Below are positions 24,263-33,608 of a stretch of 64,000 nt of DNA, one piece after another; position 1 is the first letter of the stretch; each line of letters starts with the position of its first letter. This DNA comes from JBGPTF01 sp041490445 (GTDB lineage: Bacteria; Acidobacteriota; Terriglobia; Acidiferrales; UBA7541). The DNA is taken from the NCBI GenBank assembly GCA_041490445.1, contig JBGPTF010000009.1:101751-165750 (forward strand), given 5' to 3'. The translations under genes were made by a program, and so were the position numbers. The notes under the pieces are model-generated. The model did not search any database, was not told the DNA's origin, and saw nothing but the letters and a program-made list of their open reading frames with translations.

Positions 24263-26077
24263 CTACGGCACGAGCTTAAAGTACGTCGTCACGGGAGACG
24301 CATTGCCCGAGAGGAACGTTACGGTGACGCTATACGTTCCCGGTGCATAGCCCGTGACATTGAGGTTGAGGTGGTATTGTTTGCCGGTCACGTCGAAGAT
24401 CGCTGAGCTGTTTCCGTGGCCATGAAACTTCAGCGGAATGATCGGCGTAAATCCCGAATCAACCCGCGCAACAGAGAGCAACGCGGTCGCATTCGTGATC
24501 AGCTTCTTGCAGCTCGGTCCCTGTCCGAGCTGGAACTTCACCGGAATCGTCTCGTCTTCTTCGTCGAGGTCAAATACGGGCGCGCCCGCAGGAGTCGTGG
24601 TGTTGCTGAGCGGCCGGTTGAACCCGCAGAAGGTTCCCGCGACTCCCAGTGCCGTGGAGAGCCCTTCATCGACCAGGAAGAAATCCGAGAAATTCGGGAC
24701 CCCGCTACCGACGGCGCCGTCTCCCAGAATCGGCCCTCCGAGCGGATAGACCGCGTTCGTATTCAAGACGGCGCACGACGTCGGGAAGGGATCGCATTTC
24801 ACGATCCGCGGATTCGCGAGACTCGGAGTGAACGCGCCGACGAGCACATTCGCCTGAACGCAACCCGAGGTCACATGATACAGCGTGCCCAAGGCGGCTT
24901 CGCCCAGATAGGGAACAAGCTGCGTGCCGGCGGGCACGGCTGGGCTGACCACGGACACCGCGGCGCCGAGACCCGATTGCAGCGTCTGCGTGGCTTTGAC
25001 CGTTGCGTAACAAGATGTGCTATCGCTGATCTCGAACGAGGTGAAGCCAAAATTGAAGTTTCTCGGAATCGAAGCCGTGATCGCCTTGGTCTGCGGCGCT
25101 GTGCTCGTCGGCGGCAGCGCAATCCCGATGGCAGCGGGAGTTTCGCCTTCATCCGGAGCGGGCATGCTGGTTACCAGCGTCGGGCTGCTGCCACAAGAAG
25201 CGATATTCACGGTCCAGATTTTGCCCTTAATGAAGGGATCGTTGTCAGTGTCGACCCCTTCATTGGTGTCATCCCGCGACGTGGCCACGTACAGAGTGTC
25301 ATCCGCGGAGAACTTGATGAAGTATGGCCGGTCAGTGCCGAACACCCCGCAAACACCGAGGGAAGCCCCTGTTGAGTCGAATCGCGCAATCTTATTCGTC
25401 AATCCTTTTTGCGCGATGAAAATATCGCCGGTGCTGCTCCGCGCCATTCCGGTTTGATTGTCGAGTCCGGTGATGATCTGACTTGCCGAGGAGTAAGGGG
25501 GCGTGGGTGATGGGGGTGAGGCGAGCGAAAGGAAAACATTGCCGTTGCTGAAATCGCTGATCAGCAGGTCGCCATTATTCGCCTGGGTGAGGCTCGAATC
25601 GCGCCCGAAATTGCTTCCACTCAGTTGAGCGCCCGAGAGGACAAGCGTTGGTGTCGCTGGGAAACTCCCTGCTAGGGCCGCTGCGGAGAACTTCCACACG
25701 CCCGAGCCCAGGAACTCATCAACGACGTAGAAATCGCCGGTCGAACTAAAACGCCCGCACTGCGGATTGTGCGGTCCGCCCGACGTATACGCAAAGACGG
25801 TCACGATTGTCGTGCCGTTGGGATTCATGCGCCGGATAACGCCGTGTGTCGGGTCGCAGACGTAAAGTCGCCCATCAGGGCCATACTCAATTCCCTCGAG
25901 CGTAGCGCCCGAGATCGTCGCGACGGTTGCAGGCGAGCCGGAAGTCGGCGGAGTAAAACTGTAGATGTGCCCTCCGGTGCCATCCGTGACGTAAACGGTT
26001 GGCGACCCTTGCGCGAGAGCTGACGCGCAAGACGCAAGCACTGTCAGGACCAATACAACTGGACGATACCTGATCAT
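24263..26077 (-). CDS. Secreted beta-propeller protein with C-terminal PxKF region
   Basis: The 604-residue protein has a signal peptide (residues 1-22, ending ASALAQG). An NHL/SMP-30-like propeller follows (about 25-320), with repeats such as IEYGPDGRLYVCDPTHGVIRR and FSADDTLYVATSRDD. Residues about 330-500 form a beta-rich segment of unknown type. The end has the IPVKFQL signature of PxKF proteins, followed by an Ig-like strand pattern (YAPGTYSVTVTFLSG). The role is unknown: probably a surface or secreted binding protein. The start has AAGGAG upstream. A terminator follows the stop. Confidence 0.82.
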   Translation of the reverse strand: MIRYRPVVLVLTVLASCASALAQGSPTVYVTDGTGGHIYSFTPPTSGSPATVATISGATLEGIEYGPDGRLYVCDPTHGVIRRMNPNGTTIVTVFAYTSGGPHNPQCGRFSSTGDFYVVDEFLGSGVWKFSAAALAGSFPATPTLVLSGAQLSGSNFGRDSSLTQANNGDLLISDFSNGNVFLSLASPPSPTPPYSSASQIITGLDNQTGMARSSTGDIFIAQKGLTNKIARFDSTGASLGVCGVFGTDRPYFIKFSADDTLYVATSRDDTNEGVDTDNDPFIKGKIWTVNIASCGSSPTLVTSMPAPDEGETPAAIGIALPPTSTAPQTKAITASIPRNFNFGFTSFEISDSTSCYATVKATQTLQSGLGAAVSVVSPAVPAGTQLVPYLGEAALGTLYHVTSGCVQANVLVGAFTPSLANPRIVKCDPFPTSCAVLNTNAVYPLGGPILGDGAVGSGVPNFSDFFLVDEGLSTALGVAGTFCGFNRPLSNTTTPAGAPVFDLDEEDETIPVKFQLGQGPSCKKLITNATALLSVARVDSGFTPIIPLKFHGHGNSSAIFDVTGKQYHLNLNVTGYAPGTYSVTVTFLSGNASPVTTYFKLVP

Positions 26078-26360
26078 CTGATTCTCCTTTGTGGCTCCGC
26101 GTAGACCCGTTGGCACTGAGAATTGGCTCAACGTCTCGCTCTTTCTGAGGAAAAGAAGTGAATCTCCTGCCCGTAGGCGCGTCGAAAACTGCCAACCAAC
26201 GAATCAACTCGCGCACCCTTACGATCTCAGACGCGCACTCTTATAAGGGTGCGCATTGTCGCTACGCTTCAACCGCGCTGTCAAGCTGAAACAGTTTGCA
26301 CACTGCGCGCACGATCTGGACGTCGAAGTACTGTCCTTACCATAACGGGCCCCGCGTACA

Positions 26361-27719
26361 TCACCTTCCAAGGAGGACGCCACTAACTGAAGGGGAGGTA
26401 CCAAGATGCGTGGCGCGGGCGAGGAGTTCGACGACGTGGAGAACTTCCTGGCCGGTGCCGTGGAGCTGCGCGCCAGCGCGAAGCTGCAGGATGCAGCCGG
26501 GATTCGCAGTGACGATCACCTGGGCTGCGGTCGAGCGGGCGTTGTCCATTTTATCTTTCAGCAGGTCCATCGAAGCTTCGGGCTGTGTGATGTTGTAAAC
26601 ACCCGCCGAGCCGCAGCATAAATCGGAGAGCGGCATCTCGACAAATTCAATTCCAGGAATGGCCCGAATCAGTTCTCGCGGGGCTTCGCGAATCCTTTGG
26701 CCGTGGACGAGGTGGCAGGAATCCTGGTACGTGACGCGGAGTTTCAATTCGCGCAGCGGCATGGTCAATCCAAGATCGGCAAGGAACTCGGTCACATCGC
26801 GCATTCTCTCGGAAAATCCCGCGGCACAATCGTGTTCCGGCGACCCGGCGGGGAACAGGTGCTGGTATTCCTTCAGCGTCGAGCCGCAGCCTGCGGCGTT
26901 TGTGATGATCGCGTCGAATTCTTCTCCGAGAAACACGTCCAGGTTCTTGCGCGCGAGATCCCGGGCCGTGTCGCGGACACCCGCGTGAGCGGCAAGCGCA
27001 CCGCAGCAGGATTGCCCCGCCGGCACGACCACTTCGCAGCCGTTGGCCTGAAGCACGCGGATTGTCGCGTCATTCAGCTCTGTAAATGTGACCTGGGCGA
27101 TGCAGCCGGCGAAGAATGCCACACGCGCACGGCGCTGGCCCTGCGCGGGGAATGTCTTGCCGAGCCGCGAGAAGAAAAACTCTGTGTCTATCGGCGGCAG
27201 CAAGCGTTCTTGCGACTCGAGATCGAGAAGCCGCAGCAGCCCCGTCCCTCGTGCCAGCCGCTGTGCGCCGGAGCGCTGATAGAAACGCAGCAGCCGCGCG
27301 GCAAGGGCGATGCGGCCAGGGTTCGGAAGCAGGCGGCGATAGACGATGTCGCGAATGATGCGGGCGAGAAACGGCCGGCGGTAGTTCTGTTCGATTTGCG
27401 CGCGCGTCAGCTCGACCAGCTTGCCGTATTCGACGCCCGAAGGGCATGCTGTTTCGCAGGCGCGGCAATCAAGGCATCGGTCAATGTGGGTGACGAAGCC
27501 GTCGCCGATCGGGAGGCGGCCTTGGTCCACCAGCATCATCTGGCGAATGCGTCCGCGCGGGGAATCGGCCTCCATGCCCCAGAGGCGGTAGGTTGGGCAG
27601 TGGTTCAGGCAGAGCCCGCAATGGACACAGCGGGCGAGATCGTCGTAGACGGGCTTTTCCGCGCTGCTCCGGCCAACCTCGTCGGGGCGAATTCCAGCCG
27701 TTGTCGAGGCGCCGGCCAT
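26361..27719 (-). CDS. glcF: Glycolate oxidase iron-sulfur subunit
   Basis: GlcF passes electrons from the flavin subunits GlcD/GlcE to the quinone pool. The 452-residue protein has two ferredoxin-type clusters near the N-terminus (CVHCGLCLNHCPTY at about residue 31 and CLDCRACETACPSG at about 84). Two CCG domains of the heterodisulfide-reductase type follow (SCCGALAAH and LCCGSAGVYN, with GCGSTLKEY and GCILQLRAG). Length and order match GlcF. It starts 4 bp after the glcE stop, so glcD, glcE and glcF are one operon. Confidence 0.95.
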   Translation of the reverse strand: MAGASTTAGIRPDEVGRSSAEKPVYDDLARCVHCGLCLNHCPTYRLWGMEADSPRGRIRQMMLVDQGRLPIGDGFVTHIDRCLDCRACETACPSGVEYGKLVELTRAQIEQNYRRPFLARIIRDIVYRRLLPNPGRIALAARLLRFYQRSGAQRLARGTGLLRLLDLESQERLLPPIDTEFFFSRLGKTFPAQGQRRARVAFFAGCIAQVTFTELNDATIRVLQANGCEVVVPAGQSCCGALAAHAGVRDTARDLARKNLDVFLGEEFDAIITNAAGCGSTLKEYQHLFPAGSPEHDCAAGFSERMRDVTEFLADLGLTMPLRELKLRVTYQDSCHLVHGQRIREAPRELIRAIPGIEFVEMPLSDLCCGSAGVYNITQPEASMDLLKDKMDNARSTAAQVIVTANPGCILQLRAGAQLHGTGQEVLHVVELLARATHLGTSPSVSGVLLGR

Positions 27720-27723
27720 TCGT

Positions 27724-29121
27724 TCAGAGGCCTCCTAGGAAGCGGCCGGGTGCGAAGATGCCTTGCGGGTCAAAAGCGGCCTTGAGTTTTTGCATCAGCG
27801 GAAAATCGTCGCGCGTGGGTCCCCAGACGTTGACTGCTCTCTTGACTTCCGCCGGGCACCAGGGAATGACGACGCGATAATCGGCCGCGGGACCGGCGGT
27901 GAAAAACGCAGCGCAGGCCAGCGCGAGGCGATGGAGCGAATCTTCGTTCCGGGCGGCAGGAAGCAGCGCAAGGTAGCCGACGCCGCTGCCGCGCAACAGA
28001 AACGCGTGCGGCAGGCAGTGGCGCTCGGTAATGCGTCGCACCTGTTCGAGCAAGCCGCCGAAGTGTCCAGGCAGGACGCTGAATTTCAAGATCGCCGTCG
28101 CGGGCGAAGATTCGAGCAGGATGGGGAGGCATTCGCGCAGGCGCCCCCAGACGGAGGGCCGCTCGGAATCGTCGAGGATACGCGTGGATGTTGGATGCGC
28201 TTCCTCCGCCATGCGCGTGAGCTCGCGCGCGTAGCGGTCAAGCACGGGCGGGTCGCCGCCGAATCCGGCGGCCAGAAGCCACGCGTTGGTGGGGAACCAT
28301 GAACCGGGGGGAGAAACTGCGTCCACCACCGCTGGCGCCGGTCTGGTGAAGATTTGCGCCAGTTCGGGACTCAGGATTTCGAGAGTCACAGGCGCCAGGG
28401 GAGATTGCGCGATGCGCTGCCGCAGGTCGAAGGCGCTTTCGGGCGCAGGGAATGAGGCGAAGAATCCGCGGCTGGCATGGGGCGCGGGGAAGGTCCGGAA
28501 ATTCACGCGCAGAAGAATGCCCAGCGTGCCGAGCGCACCGATCATCAGTTTGTGCAGATCGTACCCGGTGACGTTTTTTACGACACGTCCGCCACTCTTC
28601 GTGGACAGGCCTGCGCCCGTGACGAACTCAATGCCGAGGACATAATCGCGGGCAGTGCCATAGGCGTGGCGGAGCGGCGTGTCCACGCCGCTGGCAATCG
28701 TCCCGCCGATGGTGGTGCGATGCATGTAGGGCACAGCGAGCGGGAGAAATTGGCGATGCTCGGCAAGCAGGGGAGCGAGTTTGGCAAGCGGCAGACCGGC
28801 TTCGACGCCGAGTGTGAGATCGCCGGGATCGTAGGCGACGACGCGGTCTATTCGCGCCATGTCAATCGCCAGATCGTAGCGTTGCGGCGGCATGCCAATC
28901 GAGAGTTTGGTGCGCGCGCCGGTGGCGATCACGGCGAGATTTTCCGCGGCGGCGAAGCGGACCAATTCGACGACTTCGTCCACCGCGCCGGGACGTGCGG
29001 CCACGGCGGGGCAAACGCCGTCCACGGCGTAAGCTTCGAGCAGCGTGGGATCAACGATGAAATGTTCGGTACCGACGATATCGCCGAGGCGCGCAGGCGA
29101 GATGCGGGCGGCCGAGTTCAT
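27724..29121 (-). CDS. glcE: Glycolate oxidase FAD-binding subunit
   Basis: This is the second flavoprotein subunit of glycolate dehydrogenase. The 465-residue chain has the FAD_binding_4 (VAO-type) domain: VIATGARTKLSIGMPP, LAVPYMHRTTIGGTIASG and GGRVVKNVTGYDLHKLMIG. A cap domain forms the C-terminal half. It is longer than E. coli GlcE (about 350). It overlaps glcD by 4 bp (29118-29121) and precedes glcF by 4 bp, which indicates translational coupling across the operon. Confidence 0.92.
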   Translation of the reverse strand: MNSAARISPARLGDIVGTEHFIVDPTLLEAYAVDGVCPAVAARPGAVDEVVELVRFAAAENLAVIATGARTKLSIGMPPQRYDLAIDMARIDRVVAYDPGDLTLGVEAGLPLAKLAPLLAEHRQFLPLAVPYMHRTTIGGTIASGVDTPLRHAYGTARDYVLGIEFVTGAGLSTKSGGRVVKNVTGYDLHKLMIGALGTLGILLRVNFRTFPAPHASRGFFASFPAPESAFDLRQRIAQSPLAPVTLEILSPELAQIFTRPAPAVVDAVSPPGSWFPTNAWLLAAGFGGDPPVLDRYARELTRMAEEAHPTSTRILDDSERPSVWGRLRECLPILLESSPATAILKFSVLPGHFGGLLEQVRRITERHCLPHAFLLRGSGVGYLALLPAARNEDSLHRLALACAAFFTAGPAADYRVVIPWCPAEVKRAVNVWGPTRDDFPLMQKLKAAFDPQGIFAPGRFLGGL

Positions 29122-30569
29122 TTCGCGGGCGCCGGAGAGGACTCGACGGCGCCTTTCACCGGCAACGGGCGGATGCGCACTTCGCCGCAGCCCTTTCCGG
29201 TGGGAAGGATTTTTCCGGGATTGAGAATTCCGCGCGGGTTGAACGCGTCGCGGACGCTGCGCATGAGACCAAGATCCGCTTCGCTGAAGAGCAGCGGCAT
29301 CAGGCGGTCCTTTTCCATGCCGACGCCATGCTCGCCGGTGATGGTGCCGCCCACCGATACGCAGTGCTGGATGATTTCATCGGACGCCGAGACGGCGCGG
29401 CGAAACTGCTCTTCATCGCGCATGTCGAAGAGAATGATCGGATGGAGATTGCCGTCACCCGCATGGAAAATATTGCCGATCTCGAATCCGTATTTTTTGC
29501 CGATCTCGTCAATGCGGCGCAAGGTCATGGGCAATTTCGTGCGAGGGATTACGCCGTCCTGCGTGTAGTAGGTGGGCGAGAGGCGGCCGACGGCGCCGAA
29601 GGCGTTCTTGCGGCCTTTCCACAGGAGCTCACGCTCGCGCTCGTCGCGCGCTACGCGGACCTCGCGGGCGTGGTGCAGCTTGCAGACGTCGGCGACCTCC
29701 GCGGCGTGCAGCTCGACCGCTTCGCGCAGGCCGTCCACTTCGAGGAGAAGAATCGCGGCGCTATCGAGCGGAAATCCGGCGTGCACCCAGGCCTCGACGG
29801 CTCGAATCGTCCAGCCATCCAGCATTTCGCACGCGGCAGGCGTGATACCGCGCGCAGTGATTTCGACGACGGTTTCGGTGGCGTCGTCCACGCGGTCGTA
29901 CACGGCGAGGAGCGTCTTGACCGCTTCGGGAAGGCGTGTGAGCTTGACGGTGGCTTCAGTGACGAGAGCGAGCGTGCCCTCGGAGCCGACGAGAAGGCCC
30001 GTGAGATCGTAGCCCGGCGCGTCCACTGTCTTGCCGCCGATGCGGACGACTTCTCCAGTGGGCAGGACAAGCTCGAGGCCGAGAACGTGGTTGGTAGTGA
30101 CGCCGTAGGCAAGTGTGTGCGGGCCGCCGGAATTTTCGGAAACGTTGCCGCCGATCGTGCAGGCTTTTTGGCTGGAAGGGTCCGGGGCAAAATGAAGGCC
30201 GTGTTGCGCGACGGCGCGGCTCAATTCCGAGTTGACGACGCCGGGTTGCACGACGGCCCGCTGATTGTCGACGTCAATTTCGAGGATGCGGTTCATCCGC
30301 GAAAAGACGACGAGGATACCACCGTGGCGCGTGAGCGCGCCCCCCGAAAGGCCGGTACCTGCGCCGCGGCCGACCAGCGGCACGCCGAAGCGGTTCGCCA
30401 GCTCGACGATGCGGACGACGTCGGCGGTCGAGCGCGGGAAGACAACGCATTGCGGCTGCGCGACTTCGACGGAGCCATCGTATTCGTAGAGAAGCAGGTC
30501 TTCGGGCAGGGAGAGGACGCCGCCCTTGGGAAGAAACATTTCGAATTCGCGGATGAGTTGCGCGTTCAT
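29118..30569 (-). CDS. glcD: Glycolate oxidase subunit, FAD-linked
   Basis: GlcD is the catalytic flavoprotein that oxidises glycolate (or D-lactate in related enzymes) to glyoxylate. The 483-residue protein has the VAO-type FAD domain: VPLVGRGAGTGLSGGA, then FAPDPSSQKACTIGGNVSENSG. The FAD-oxidase C domain contains FHAGDGNLHPIILFD and TGEHGVGMEKDRLM. All are hallmark GlcD motifs. It is first in the leftward glcDEF operon and divergent from the 2-hydroxyacid dehydrogenase gene with 133 bp between, so shared regulation is likely. D-lactate dehydrogenase activity cannot be excluded from sequence. Confidence 0.95.
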   Translation of the reverse strand: MNAQLIREFEMFLPKGGVLSLPEDLLLYEYDGSVEVAQPQCVVFPRSTADVVRIVELANRFGVPLVGRGAGTGLSGGALTRHGGILVVFSRMNRILEIDVDNQRAVVQPGVVNSELSRAVAQHGLHFAPDPSSQKACTIGGNVSENSGGPHTLAYGVTTNHVLGLELVLPTGEVVRIGGKTVDAPGYDLTGLLVGSEGTLALVTEATVKLTRLPEAVKTLLAVYDRVDDATETVVEITARGITPAACEMLDGWTIRAVEAWVHAGFPLDSAAILLLEVDGLREAVELHAAEVADVCKLHHAREVRVARDERERELLWKGRKNAFGAVGRLSPTYYTQDGVIPRTKLPMTLRRIDEIGKKYGFEIGNIFHAGDGNLHPIILFDMRDEEQFRRAVSASDEIIQHCVSVGGTITGEHGVGMEKDRLMPLLFSEADLGLMRSVRDAFNPRGILNPGKILPTGKGCGEVRIRPLPVKGAVESSPAPAK

Positions 30570-30640
30570 GGCCGCGGAGGTTTCCCGTGCGCCTGAGGGC
30601 CACTATAGTCGCGCGCCGCGCAGCGGTCAACGCAGGCGCG

Positions 30641-30646
30641 TTGACA
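30641..30646 (+). promoter_or_regulatory. Candidate -35 box in the glcD / dehydrogenase divergent region
   Basis: A perfect TTGACA lies 57 bases upstream of the TTG start at 30703. No good -10 box sits at the right distance (best candidate TTACTC at 17 bases), so an activator-dependent promoter is possible. Weak evidence. Confidence 0.25.
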
Positions 30647-30702
30647 CCTTGCGCGGAGGTGTGTTACTCAGCGTGATTCGTCCAATTCATCCGAGGTGAT
30701 CT

Positions 30703-31680
30703 TTGAGCAAGCCGAAGGTGTTCTCCACGCGTCCGCTGTTCGAAGCGGCGCGAACGATCCTGAACCAGCATTTCGAGGTGGATTACTGGATGATTCCGGA
30801 GCGCGTGTCGCGCGAAGAACTGCTGAAGCGGGTGGCGGACAAGGAAGCGCTCGTTTGCCTGCTCACCGAAAAGGTGGACGAGGAACTGCTGAAGACCGCG
30901 CCGAAGCTGCGCATCGCCGCGACGGTGTCGGTGGGCTTCGACAACATCGACGTGGCCGCGTGCACCCGGCACAAAGTGATCGCGACGCATACGCCCGGGG
31001 TGCTCGACGACACGACAGCGGACTTCGCCTGGACGCTGCTGATGGCGGTGGCGCGGCGATTGCTGGAGGGCGACGCGTGGATGCGTTCCGGCACGTGGCC
31101 CGGCTGGGATCTGGACCAGCTCTGCGGCACGGACGTGTGGGGAAAGACGCTTGGCCTGCTCGGATTCGGGCGGATCGGCCGGGGCGTGGCGCGGCGTTCG
31201 CAGGGATTCCGCATGCGCGTGATCTACAACGACGCGGTGCGCGCGCCCGCGGAAGCCGAAAAGGAATTGAACGCCGAATTCGTCGATCGCGACCGGTTGT
31301 TTGCCGAAGCGGACTTCATCTCCGTGCACGTCCCGCTGCTGCCGGAGACGCGGCACCTGATCAACGCCGAGAATCTCGCGAAGATGAAGCGCACCGCCTA
31401 CTTGATCAACACGTCGCGCGGACCGGTGGTGGATGAGGCCGCGCTTGCGGCGGCGCTCGAAAAGAAGCAGATTGCGGGCGCCGCACTGGACGTGTACGAA
31501 AACGAGCCGAAAGCGAATCCTCTGTTGGTACCGCGCAAGGACGTGATCCTGGCGCCGCACATTGCGAGCGCGTCGGTGGAGACGCGGACGAAGATGGCGG
31601 TGATGGCGGCGGAAAACGTGATGTCGTTTTTCGCCGGCCGGCGTCCACCGAACGCGCTGAATCCGGAAGTGCTCGGCTGA
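30703..31680 (+). CDS. D-2-hydroxyacid dehydrogenase (glyoxylate/hydroxypyruvate reductase-like)
   Basis: The 325-residue enzyme reduces 2-keto acids with NAD(P)H; members near glycolate genes usually act on glyoxylate or hydroxypyruvate. The Rossmann motif GLLGFGRIGRGVARR and the 2-HADH signatures (VHVPLLPETRHLINAE, YLINTSRGPVVDEAAL) are clear. Catalytic Arg, Glu and His are visible in NTSRGP, DVYENEP and LAPHIASAS. The start is a TTG after GAGGTGATC; the first in-frame ATG would delete most of the N-terminal domain. The GlcG-like gene follows by 16 bp. Substrate preference is inferred from context. Confidence 0.92.
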   Translation: MSKPKVFSTRPLFEAARTILNQHFEVDYWMIPERVSREELLKRVADKEALVCLLTEKVDEELLKTAPKLRIAATVSVGFDNIDVAACTRHKVIATHTPGVLDDTTADFAWTLLMAVARRLLEGDAWMRSGTWPGWDLDQLCGTDVWGKTLGLLGFGRIGRGVARRSQGFRMRVIYNDAVRAPAEAEKELNAEFVDRDRLFAEADFISVHVPLLPETRHLINAENLAKMKRTAYLINTSRGPVVDEAALAAALEKKQIAGAALDVYENEPKANPLLVPRKDVILAPHIASASVETRTKMAVMAAENVMSFFAGRRPPNALNPEVLG

Positions 31681-31696
31681 CGCGGGCCGGGAGTAG

Positions 31697-32134
31697 ATGA
31701 TGCCTGTAGTGACACGGGATCATCCCAAGCTGACGCTTGAGGGAGCGCGCGCCGTCCTGACGGCCGCAGAACGCCGCGCACAGGAAATTCGCTGCCCCAT
31801 GAACATCGCGATCGTGGATGAAGGAGGGTTTCTGCTTGCGTTTTCGCGGATGGACGGCGCGAAGCCTTCGTCGGTGGACATCGCGCTGGTGAAGGCGCGG
31901 GCGTCCGCGGTGCGGCGTTCGGCGAGCGGCCCGCTGATGGATGGCGACCGTCCGAACGTGCTCCTCGGATTGGCACTGGCCGCGGCGAGCCCCACGCAAC
32001 AGATTCCGATTCGCGGCGGCGTGCCGCTGGTGGGGGATGGACAAGTAAAGGGAACAATCGGCGTCAGCGCGGGGAGCGAGGAGCAGGATTTGGACGTCGC
32101 GCAGGCGGGAGCGGCGGCGCTGGAGAAGGCATGA
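31697..32134 (+). CDS. GlcG/HbpS-like protein
   Basis: The 145-residue protein is a single GlcG/HbpS domain (LTLEGARAVLTAAERRAQEI, then NIAIVDEGGFLLAFSRMDGA and VKGTIGVSAGSEEQD). HbpS binds heme in Streptomyces, and GlcG occurs in E. coli's glc operon with unknown function. Its position between hydroxypyruvate reductase and glycerate kinase, opposite glcDEF, repeats that association. The ATG has GGGAG upstream. No signal peptide is seen. Confidence 0.88.
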   Translation: MMPVVTRDHPKLTLEGARAVLTAAERRAQEIRCPMNIAIVDEGGFLLAFSRMDGAKPSSVDIALVKARASAVRRSASGPLMDGDRPNVLLGLALAAASPTQQIPIRGGVPLVGDGQVKGTIGVSAGSEEQDLDVAQAGAAALEKA

Positions 32135-32191
32135 AGGAAAGGAAGCAGAGGAACGCTTCGATCCTGGATCGTTGATCCCCGGCTGTGAGGC

Positions 32192-33505
32192 GTGGCCAAC
32201 CTGAAACAGATCGCGCAGAGAGTTTTTCGCGAAACGCTTGCCGCCATTGATATTCGCACAACGCTGGCGCGCAAGCTGGCGCGCAGCGGGTCGCGCATCC
32301 AATGGGCCGAAGCGACAGTTGACCTCGCCGAATACGACAAGATCATCGCAATTGCGTATGGCAAGGCCGCCTTCGCCATGGCCGAAGGTCTGGGCGACGT
32401 ACTCGCTCCGGATTTTCACGCGAACGGCATCCTGGTGGTTTCGGCACCGTCGCCGCGGGCGTTGCCCGGCTGGGAATCATTCGTCGGCGGGCATCCGGTG
32501 CCGACGGCAGAAAGCTTTCGCGCAGGGCGGGCGATTCTGGATCATCTGGCGCACTGCGACGCACGGACGCTGATTTTCTTTCTTCTTTCCGGCGGCGGCT
32601 CGGCGCTAGTTGAGCAGCCGCTCGATTCGCGCGTTTCGCCTGCGGATTTTCAGCAGCTCCATCAGGTGCTGGTGACGTGCGGCGCTCCCATCCAGGAAAT
32701 CAATGCGATTCGGAAGCATCTTTCGGCGACCAAGGGCGGGCGGCTGGCGGCCGCGGCGCCACGAGCGATGAAACTGACGCTTGGCGTTTCGGATGTTCCC
32801 GAGGGGCAGGAGACGGCGCTCGCCTCGGGGCCGTCGCTGCCCGATCCAACGACGCGCGAGGATGCGGAACGAGTGGTACGCGAGTATCAGTTGCTCGGCA
32901 AATTGCCGCCCTCGATTCGCGCGAGATTCGACCGGCACGAACTGGTCGAGACGCCGAAGGCGGGCGATGCCGCGTTCGCGCGCGCGCGTTTTGGCTTATT
33001 GCTGGGGCTGGACGATCTGTTTCACAACGCGCATCGCGCGGCGGAAGCGGAAGGCTTCATCACCATGTGTGACAACGCGCCCGATGGCTGGCCGCTCGAT
33101 CGTGCGGCGGACCATCTGCTGGCACAGTTGGCGGCGATGCAGGCGCAGAACCCGGGCAGGCCAGTGGCGGTGATTTCGGACGGCGAAGTGAGCAGCCCGG
33201 TGACAGGCGACGGAATGGGCGGGCGCAATTCGGCGTTTGTGCTTGCGTGTGTGGGAAAAATTGCGGGGAAGGGAATTGTCGTGCTGAGCGCAGGTACGGA
33301 CGGAATTGACGGCAACAGTCCGGCAGCGGGCGCAGTGGCCGATGGGGAGGCGCTTGCGCGCGCCCGTGCGGCCGGGCTCGACCCGGAGGAGTTTGTCCGC
33401 CGCAGCGATGCCTACACGTTTTTCGAAAAAATGGGCGATGCGATTATCACTGGCCCGACCGGAAACAATTTACGGGACCTGCGGATTTTCCTCGCGCCTG
33501 GTTAG
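32192..33505 (+). CDS. Glycerate 2-kinase (GckA/TtuD, DUF4147 family)
   Basis: This enzyme makes 2-phosphoglycerate from D-glycerate and ATP, feeding the reduced C2/C3 carbon into glycolysis. The 437-residue chain has the N-terminal DUF4147 domain (IIAIAYGKAAFAMAEGLGDV, LSGGGSALVEQP, NAIRKHLSATKGGRLA). The C-terminal MOFRL domain follows (PVAVISDGEVSSPVTGDGMG, then GRNSAFVL and SAGTDGIDGNSPAAGA). The start is GTG, 57 bp after the GlcG-like gene. It is the third gene of the rightward arm and convergent with the aminopeptidase gene. Confidence 0.93.
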   Translation: MANLKQIAQRVFRETLAAIDIRTTLARKLARSGSRIQWAEATVDLAEYDKIIAIAYGKAAFAMAEGLGDVLAPDFHANGILVVSAPSPRALPGWESFVGGHPVPTAESFRAGRAILDHLAHCDARTLIFFLLSGGGSALVEQPLDSRVSPADFQQLHQVLVTCGAPIQEINAIRKHLSATKGGRLAAAAPRAMKLTLGVSDVPEGQETALASGPSLPDPTTREDAERVVREYQLLGKLPPSIRARFDRHELVETPKAGDAAFARARFGLLLGLDDLFHNAHRAAEAEGFITMCDNAPDGWPLDRAADHLLAQLAAMQAQNPGRPVAVISDGEVSSPVTGDGMGGRNSAFVLACVGKIAGKGIVVLSAGTDGIDGNSPAAGAVADGEALARARAAGLDPEEFVRRSDAYTFFEKMGDAIITGPTGNNLRDLRIFLAPG

Positions 33506-33608
33506 TCGCGCAGTCCGCAAGAGCCGCGCGAGGAATCGTTGCGAACTTTAGGGATTCTTCGCCAAGCCTTGTCCAACTGGAAGGCCCCTGCCGGCTTGTT
33601 TGGCAGCG

